From Sphaerotilus mobilis (GTDB lineage: Bacteria > Pseudomonadota > Gammaproteobacteria > Burkholderiales > Burkholderiaceae_C): a DNA stretch of 64,000 bases. The position numbers were made by a program, and so were the translations under genes. The DNA lies in NCBI RefSeq assembly GCF_004216565.1, contig NZ_SGWV01000010.1, forward strand, positions 124,001 through 188,000, given 5' to 3'. The notes beneath the pieces are model-generated. The model was not told where the DNA came from. It did not search any database and was given only the letters and a program-made list of their open reading frames with translations. Of the stretch, positions 59,899 through 64,000 are shown piece by piece (positions within the stretch are counted from its first letter, which is position 1; each line of letters begins with the position of its first letter).

Positions 59899-61221
59899 AT
59901 GCCGTCCCCCGAAAACGCCTTGTCACCCAGCCCGCGAGGCGCCACATTGTTGTCTCGACGCAACGTCCTGGCGCTGTTGAGCATCCCCTGGGTGACGCCC
60001 CTGCGGCACGCCAGCGCGGCCGGTGCCACCGAAACGAGCGACATGGCCACGGCCCGCCTGGTGGACGCCCAGCTGGCGCCGCAGCAGTTCGCACTCGACC
60101 TCGGCCGCGTGCCCGACGCCACCTTGACGGACTACGTCGCCAGCATCGCCGCGACGCTGCAGCGCCAGGTCGCGCGGACCGATCTGACACTGGCCGTCCG
60201 GGTCTTGCGCGCCCACCATCTGCAGGCCTATGCCTACCCGGCCGGCAGCATCGGCCTGAGCCGCGGCATGTTGCTGGCGCTGCAGGACGAGTCCGAGCTG
60301 GCCGCGCTGATCGCCCTGCAGGCGGCCCATGCCGAACAAGGCCGGATGAGCCTGCCGGCTGGCGCCCGCGACGCCCGCCAGGCGGTGGTGACGCAGGCGG
60401 TGGCCGCCAGCCAGGCCTCGGCCTGGTCGCCGCCGCTGGGCCTCGACGGCCGGCTCGGCACGACAACCCTGTTGCCGGTGCGCAGCGCCGACGAGGCCCG
60501 TGCATCCGACCAGCGGGCCCTGCAGATGCTGGACGCAGCCGGCTACCCCGCGCACGCCCTGCCGACGCTGCTGCAACGCCTGGTCGACCTGCGGCGCCAG
60601 CAACCCGGCCTGTTCGCCGCCTTCGACCTGGGCGAGCCGGCCCTCGACAGCCGCGTGGCCAGCACCCGGCAGGTGGCCGAGCAACGCCACGCCATGTCCC
60701 GGGGTCGACCCGTCCGGCGCGAACGCTGGCTGGGCGGCACGGTCGGGCTGCAGGCCAGCCTGTCCCTGGTCAGCGATGCCCAGACCGCCGAGCAGGCGAT
60801 GCTGCGTCAGGAATGGCCGTTCGCCCTCGAACGGCTGCAGACCGCGCTGGCCCAGCAACCGCGTGACCACGGCGTGCTCATGCGCACGGCGCAATGCCTG
60901 CAGGCGATGGGGCGGCTGCGCGACGCCCGCGGCCATGTGGCCGCCGCGCGCGAGGTCGATCCGGACGAGCCGCTGGCCTGCAAGCTGGGCGCCACGCTGG
61001 CGCTGGCCCAGCGCGACCCGGCACACGCCTGGCTGGAGCTGGAGGCGCACGACCGCCTGCTGCCGGGCGATCCGGCGGTGGTCTTCCTCAAGGGTGTCGC
61101 CCTGGAAGCGCTGGGCCAGGCCGCCAAGGCGGCGGAGCACTACCGCGCCTACCTCGGCTACACCACCCAAGGACAGGCGGCGCAGTACGCCAGCGCGCAC
61201 CTGAGGTTGCTCGGGCGCTGA
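59899..61221 (+). CDS. M48 peptidase-like periplasmic protein lacking HExxH, with TPR tail
   Basis: 440 residues; GAGGA precedes ATG 59899. A Tat-like SRRNVLALLSIPWV signal lies near residues 19-32. Residues about 60-150 follow BepA/M48 family sequence: VRVLRAHHLQAYAYPAGSIG, LSRGMLLALQDESELAALIA. At the catalytic helix, however, HExxH reads Leu140-Gln141-Ala-Ala-His144, so the first zinc ligand and the catalytic Glu are absent. The C-terminal third has TPR-like helix pairs (WPFALERLQTALAQQPRDHG, AKAAEHYRAYLGY). I infer a non-proteolytic scaffold or chaperone for outer-membrane biogenesis. The reading frame is intact. Confidence 0.8.
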   Translation: MPSPENALSPSPRGATLLSRRNVLALLSIPWVTPLRHASAAGATETSDMATARLVDAQLAPQQFALDLGRVPDATLTDYVASIAATLQRQVARTDLTLAVRVLRAHHLQAYAYPAGSIGLSRGMLLALQDESELAALIALQAAHAEQGRMSLPAGARDARQAVVTQAVAASQASAWSPPLGLDGRLGTTTLLPVRSADEARASDQRALQMLDAAGYPAHALPTLLQRLVDLRRQQPGLFAAFDLGEPALDSRVASTRQVAEQRHAMSRGRPVRRERWLGGTVGLQASLSLVSDAQTAEQAMLRQEWPFALERLQTALAQQPRDHGVLMRTAQCLQAMGRLRDARGHVAAAREVDPDEPLACKLGATLALAQRDPAHAWLELEAHDRLLPGDPAVVFLKGVALEALGQAAKAAEHYRAYLGYTTQGQAAQYASAHLRLLGR

Positions 61222-61296
61222 CCCCGTCGTCGTCACAGCGGCTGGCTAAGATCGCCGCCCACTGGCCAACCACACGCAACACACGGAGCGAAACCC

Positions 61297-62118
61297 ATGG
61301 CGATGGACGTGATCGACTACGAGATCAAGGGTGCGGAGATGCAGTTCGTCGAGGTCGAACTCGACCCCGGCGAAGCGGCGATCGGCGAGGCCGGCAGCAT
61401 GATGTTCATGGACGCCGGCATCGGCATGGACACCGTCTTCGGCGACGGCAGCCAGCAGCAGGGCGGCGGCTTCTTCGGCAAGCTGCTGGGCGCGGGCAAG
61501 CGCCTGGTGACCGGCGAATCGCTGTTCACCACGGTCTACACCAACCACGCCGGCAACAAGCAGCGCATCGCCTTCGCGGCGCCCTACCCCGGCAAGATCC
61601 TGCCGATGGACCTGCGCCAGCTCGGCGGCACGCTGATCTGCCAGAAGGACTCGTTCCTCTGCGCCGCGCGTGGCGTCTCGCTGGGCATCGCGCTGCAGCA
61701 GAAGATCTCGACCGGCTTCTTCGGCGGCGAGGGTTTCATCATGCAGAAGCTCGAAGGCGACGGCCTGGCCTTCGTGCACGCCGGTGGCACCGTGGTGCGG
61801 CGCGAGCTGCAGCCCGGTCAGGTCCTGCTGGTCGACACCGGCTGCGTGGTGGCCTACACGCCCAACGTGAACTTCGAGATCCAGTACGTCGGCAAGATCA
61901 AGACCGCGCTGTTCGGCGGCGAGGGCCTGTTCTTCGCCAAGCTCAGCGGTCCCGGCACGATCTGGCTGCAAAGCCTGCCGTTCTCGCGCCTGGCCAGCCG
62001 CGTCTTCGCGGCCGCACCGCAAGCCGGCGGCGGTGGCCGCGAGGAAGGCTCGATGCTGGGCGGCCTGGCCGCTGGCGGCCTGCTCGGCGGCATCCTGGGC
62101 GGCGGCGACGACGACTGA
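61297..62118 (+). CDS. AIM24 / TIGR00266 family protein
   Basis: 273 residues. The beta-sandwich family core is clear: [48 protein letters not shown] and [19 protein letters not shown]. The C-terminus is a Gly-rich tail with a weakly hydrophobic [16 protein letters not shown] that might touch membranes. Bacterial function is not established; the eukaryotic relative Aim24 acts in mitochondria. It is cytoplasmic and alone in direction, with a hairpin directly after the stop. Confidence 0.93.
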   Translation: MAMDVIDYEIKGAEMQFVEVELDPGEAAIGEAGSMMFMDAGIGMDTVFGDGSQQQGGGFFGKLLGAGKRLVTGESLFTTVYTNHAGNKQRIAFAAPYPGKILPMDLRQLGGTLICQKDSFLCAARGVSLGIALQQKISTGFFGGEGFIMQKLEGDGLAFVHAGGTVVRRELQPGQVLLVDTGCVVAYTPNVNFEIQYVGKIKTALFGGEGLFFAKLSGPGTIWLQSLPFSRLASRVFAAAPQAGGGGREEGSMLGGLAAGGLLGGILGGGDDD

Positions 62119-62136
62119 CCCGGACCTCGGTCCGGG
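62119..62136. terminator. Hairpin between AIM24 and universal stress protein genes
   Basis: CCCGGAC (62119-62125) pairs with GTCCGGG (62130-62136) around CTCG, directly after the stop codon and followed by GC-rich CCCGGG repeats. No T-tract; it may end both convergent transcripts. Confidence 0.45.
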
Positions 62137-62152
62137 CCCGGGCCCGGGCCGC

Positions 62153-62587
62153 TCAGCGCACCACGAGGACCGGCACGGTGCTGTGGGTCAGCACCTTCTG
62201 GGTCTCGCTGCCCAGCAACAGGGCTGCGACGCCGCGGCGGCCGTGCGAGGCCATGACGATCAGGTCGCAACCCTGGCCCTTGCCGAAGTCGATGATGGCT
62301 TCCCAAGGGTGCAAGGCCTCGATCGAGGCGGCGGTGCAGGTCACGCCGGCGGCCGAGCAGGCGTCCTTGACCAGTTGCAGATGCTTGACGGCGATGCGCT
62401 CCTGCGAGTCGTAGAACTCCTGCGGCGGCACCGGCTGCATCTCGGTGATGGCGCTGTAGGGGAAGGGTTCCTTGACGGCCAGCGTGCAGACCTCCGCGCC
62501 CGTCAGCTTGGCGAGTTGCACGGCGTTGGCGACGGCCTTGGCGGTGATGTCCGAACCGTCGGTGGGAACCAGGATGCGCTTGTACAT
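62153..62587 (-). CDS. Universal stress protein, UspA family
   Basis: 144 residues, single Usp domain. MYKRILVPTDGSDITAKAV supplies the first strand and Asp; the ATP-binding motif G-x2-G-x9-G-S/T is present as HGRRGVAALLLGSETQKV, and the last strand is VPVLVVR. ATP-binding Usp proteins act under starvation, hypoxia or oxidative stress. A 24-bp palindrome with FNR-like half sites lies 65-88 bases upstream, so oxygen-dependent control is plausible. It is convergent with the AIM24 gene. Confidence 0.95.
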   Translation of the reverse strand: MYKRILVPTDGSDITAKAVANAVQLAKLTGAEVCTLAVKEPFPYSAITEMQPVPPQEFYDSQERIAVKHLQLVKDACSAAGVTCTAASIEALHPWEAIIDFGKGQGCDLIVMASHGRRGVAALLLGSETQKVLTHSTVPVLVVR

Positions 62588-62651
62588 GTGACCTCCGATG
62601 CGGCATGGGGAAGGTGCCGCGACAGGGTCATGATGCGCCGCCGGATCCCAA

Positions 62652-62675
62652 GCGGCTTGACCATGGTCAAGCCGC
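62652..62675. promoter_or_regulatory. 24-bp perfect palindrome with FNR-like core upstream of usp
   Basis: GCGGCTTGACCA is followed by its exact complement. The centre reads TTGACCATGGTCAA, close to the FNR/ANR consensus TTGAT-N4-ATCAA. It is centred 76 bases upstream of the usp ATG. A terminator for the sulfurtransferase gene is less likely because no T-tract follows. Confidence 0.55.
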
Positions 62676-62719
62676 AGCCATGCGGGTGTGGCCGATCCAC
62701 TGGGCGATCAGCCGGGCGA

Positions 62720-63613
62720 TCAGCCGGGTGCGGCGCCGCGCGCGATCGGGCGCTGCGGCTGGCTGCACCACTCGCTCCAGGAGCCGGCATAGAGGCGCGA
62801 TCCCGGCAGGCCGGCCAGCGTCATCGCCAGCAGGTTGTGGCAGGCGGTGACGCCCGAGCCGCACTGGTGCACGACCTGGTCGGGCAAGCGGCCGGCCAGC
62901 AAGGGCTCGAAGGCGGCGCGCAGGGCCTCGGCCGGCAGGAAACGGCCGCTGGCGTCGAGGTTCTGGCCGAAGGGCCGGTTGAGGGCGCCGGGAATGTGGC
63001 CGGCCACCGGGTCCAGCGCCTCGACCTCGCCGCGATAGCGCTCGGGCGCACGGGCGTCGATCAGCACGGCGTCGGCTCGTCCGATGCGTGACTGGACCGT
63101 CTCGGCATCGACCCAGGCCATGCCCGGCTCAGCCGGCAGCGGGTAAGCGCCCAGGTCGGCAACGTCGGCGGCCGGACCCGTGGCCAACGCACCCCCGGCG
63201 GATTGCCACGCCGCCAGTCCGCCGTCGAGCAGCAGGACCGGCCCGTGGCCGAGCCACTTCAGCAGCCACCAGGCGCGGGCCGCGTACATGCCGCCGTGGG
63301 CGTCGTAGAGGACCACCGTGGTCTGCGGGCCGACACCGTGGCGGCCGAAGGTCGCGGCCACGCGTGCCATCGACGGCAGCGGATGCCGACCGCCGCACAG
63401 CGCGCTGGCATCGCCCTTCGCGCCCAGGTCGTGGTCCAGGTGCAGGTAGCCGGCACCGGGGATGTGGCCGGCGAGGAAGGCCTCCTGGCCGGCGTCCGGC
63501 CGCATCAGGTCGAAGCGGCAGTCGAACACCCGCAGGGACGGGCCCGCCGGCAGGGCGAGCAGGTCGGCGGCGGTGATCAGCACAGCGGGGTTGAGCGTCG
63601 GCGTCGTGGTCAT
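62720..63613 (-). CDS. sseA: Thiosulfate/3-mercaptopyruvate sulfurtransferase
   Basis: 297 residues with two rhodanese domains. The N-terminal domain is inactive (no Cys loop) and includes FDCRFDLMRPDAG and YDAHGGMYAARAWWLLKWLG. The C-terminal domain carries the active-site loop CGSGVTACHN, whose G-S-G-V/T pattern is typical of 3-mercaptopyruvate sulfurtransferases rather than thiosulfate rhodaneses. It moves sulfane sulfur from mercaptopyruvate to thiophilic acceptors such as cyanide or thioredoxin. It follows the DMT transporter gene by 34 bases on the same strand and may be co-transcribed. Confidence 0.94.
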   Translation of the reverse strand: MTTTPTLNPAVLITAADLLALPAGPSLRVFDCRFDLMRPDAGQEAFLAGHIPGAGYLHLDHDLGAKGDASALCGGRHPLPSMARVAATFGRHGVGPQTTVVLYDAHGGMYAARAWWLLKWLGHGPVLLLDGGLAAWQSAGGALATGPAADVADLGAYPLPAEPGMAWVDAETVQSRIGRADAVLIDARAPERYRGEVEALDPVAGHIPGALNRPFGQNLDASGRFLPAEALRAAFEPLLAGRLPDQVVHQCGSGVTACHNLLAMTLAGLPGSRLYAGSWSEWCSQPQRPIARGAAPG

Positions 63614-63647
63614 CGTCAGGGCCCAGGGTCACAGGTTGAGAGGGACG

Positions 63648-64000
63648 TCACTCGATCTCGGGCGCCAGCGTGTCGGGCCCGCGATCGGTCTTCTGGCGGT
63701 CGTGCCGCAGCCGTGCGGCGGCGATGCCGGCGGCCACGATCAGCAACATGCCGGCCACCGACATCAGATGCACCGGGTCACCAAACAGCAGCACGCTGTA
63801 GACGAAGGCAAAGGCGATGCCCAGGTACTGCAGGCTGGCGTTGACCAGGGGCTTGCCGATCGCGTAGGCGCGGGTCATCAGCAGTTGCGCGGCGGTCGCG
63901 AACAGGCCCACCGCCAGCAGCGCCAGCGCGCCCTGCCAGGTGTGGGCATGGAAGGTGTCGGTGACGGCGGTGAGCAAGCCGCCAGCCACCATGCCCGCCA
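63648..64000 (-). CDS. DMT superfamily (EamA-type) transporter, C-terminal part (runs off right edge)
   Basis: About 117 residues are visible and the frame is open at base 64000. Four hydrophobic helices are seen: WQGALALLAVGLFATAAQLL, LQYLGIAFAFVYSVLLFG and MSVAGMLLIVAAGIAAA among them. MTRAYAIGKPLVNASLQYLG is the usual start of the second EamA repeat's late part, and LLFGDPVHLMSVAGMLLI is a conserved block. EamA transporters export amino acids or metabolites. The short charged tail is cytoplasmic. Substrate unknown. Confidence 0.88.
   Translation of the reverse strand, partial: AGMVAGGLLTAVTDTFHAHTWQGALALLAVGLFATAAQLLMTRAYAIGKPLVNASLQYLGIAFAFVYSVLLFGDPVHLMSVAGMLLIVAAGIAAARLRHDRQKTDRGPDTLAPEIE

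Noticed and set aside
62140-62152. CCCGGG repeats after the AIM24 gene as a separate element
   Set aside because: Simple GC-rich sequence attached to the hairpin; no copies elsewhere noticed.

Overview
The window is high-GC, gene-dense chromosomal DNA from a betaproteobacterium of the order Burkholderiales, probably the Leptothrix/Sphaerotilus/Rubrivivax group. This placement is inferred from gene content: argH divergent from an AlgZ/AlgR-type pair, a Bug-type solute receptor, PuuD urate hydroxylase, an endonuclease-type MutL and strong GC3 bias. No rRNA, tRNA, prophage or insertion sequence was recognised.

Layout. 1-7955: the start of a glycosyltransferase gene, then four tandem paralogous exported parallel beta-helix proteins (one secreted, three lipoproteins). 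7986-12076: LytTR response regulator and histidine kinase, divergent argH, and a small hypothetical gene. 12067-23884: a complete type I-E CRISPR-Cas locus, with 51 repeats plus an eroded one, a leader at the right end, and cas2-cas1-cas6e-cas5e-cas7e-cse2-cse1-cas3, all read leftward. 23885-26350: a decayed stretch of short membrane ORFs and gene remnants, two with in-frame amber codons. 26351-38696: housekeeping and transport genes (MarC family, DUF455, gamma carbonic anhydrase, Hsp33, multicopper oxidase, a cytochrome c fusion, an amino acid ABC receptor and permease without an ATPase gene, XerD, Bug receptor, AEC carrier).

38990-50037 is a purine-salvage and glyoxylate region: urate hydroxylase, NCS2 permease, 8-oxoguanine deaminase type amidohydrolase, a small tautomerase, then gcl-hyi-glxR-glycerate kinase. 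Together these would take up and deaminate purines, oxidise urate and feed the resulting glyoxylate into glycerate; the intermediate ureide genes are not here. Two DUF6883-DUF4926 gene pairs interrupt this region at 43561-44861, and a third pair follows it at 50062-50644. The first two pairs sit between near-identical direct repeats although their coding bodies have diverged strongly. This cassette-like arrangement is the strongest candidate for an undescribed system in the window.

50711-64000: queG, tsaE, amiC, a DedA protein, a branched-chain-type substrate-binding protein, mutL, a FimV-like membrane protein, an M48-family-like protein that has lost its HExxH motif, an AIM24 family protein, a universal stress protein, a thiosulfate/3-mercaptopyruvate sulfurtransferase and the C-terminal part of a DMT transporter. 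A two-hairpin intergenic element with a GGTA loop occurs in tandem at 35601-35702 and once at 53867-53903.
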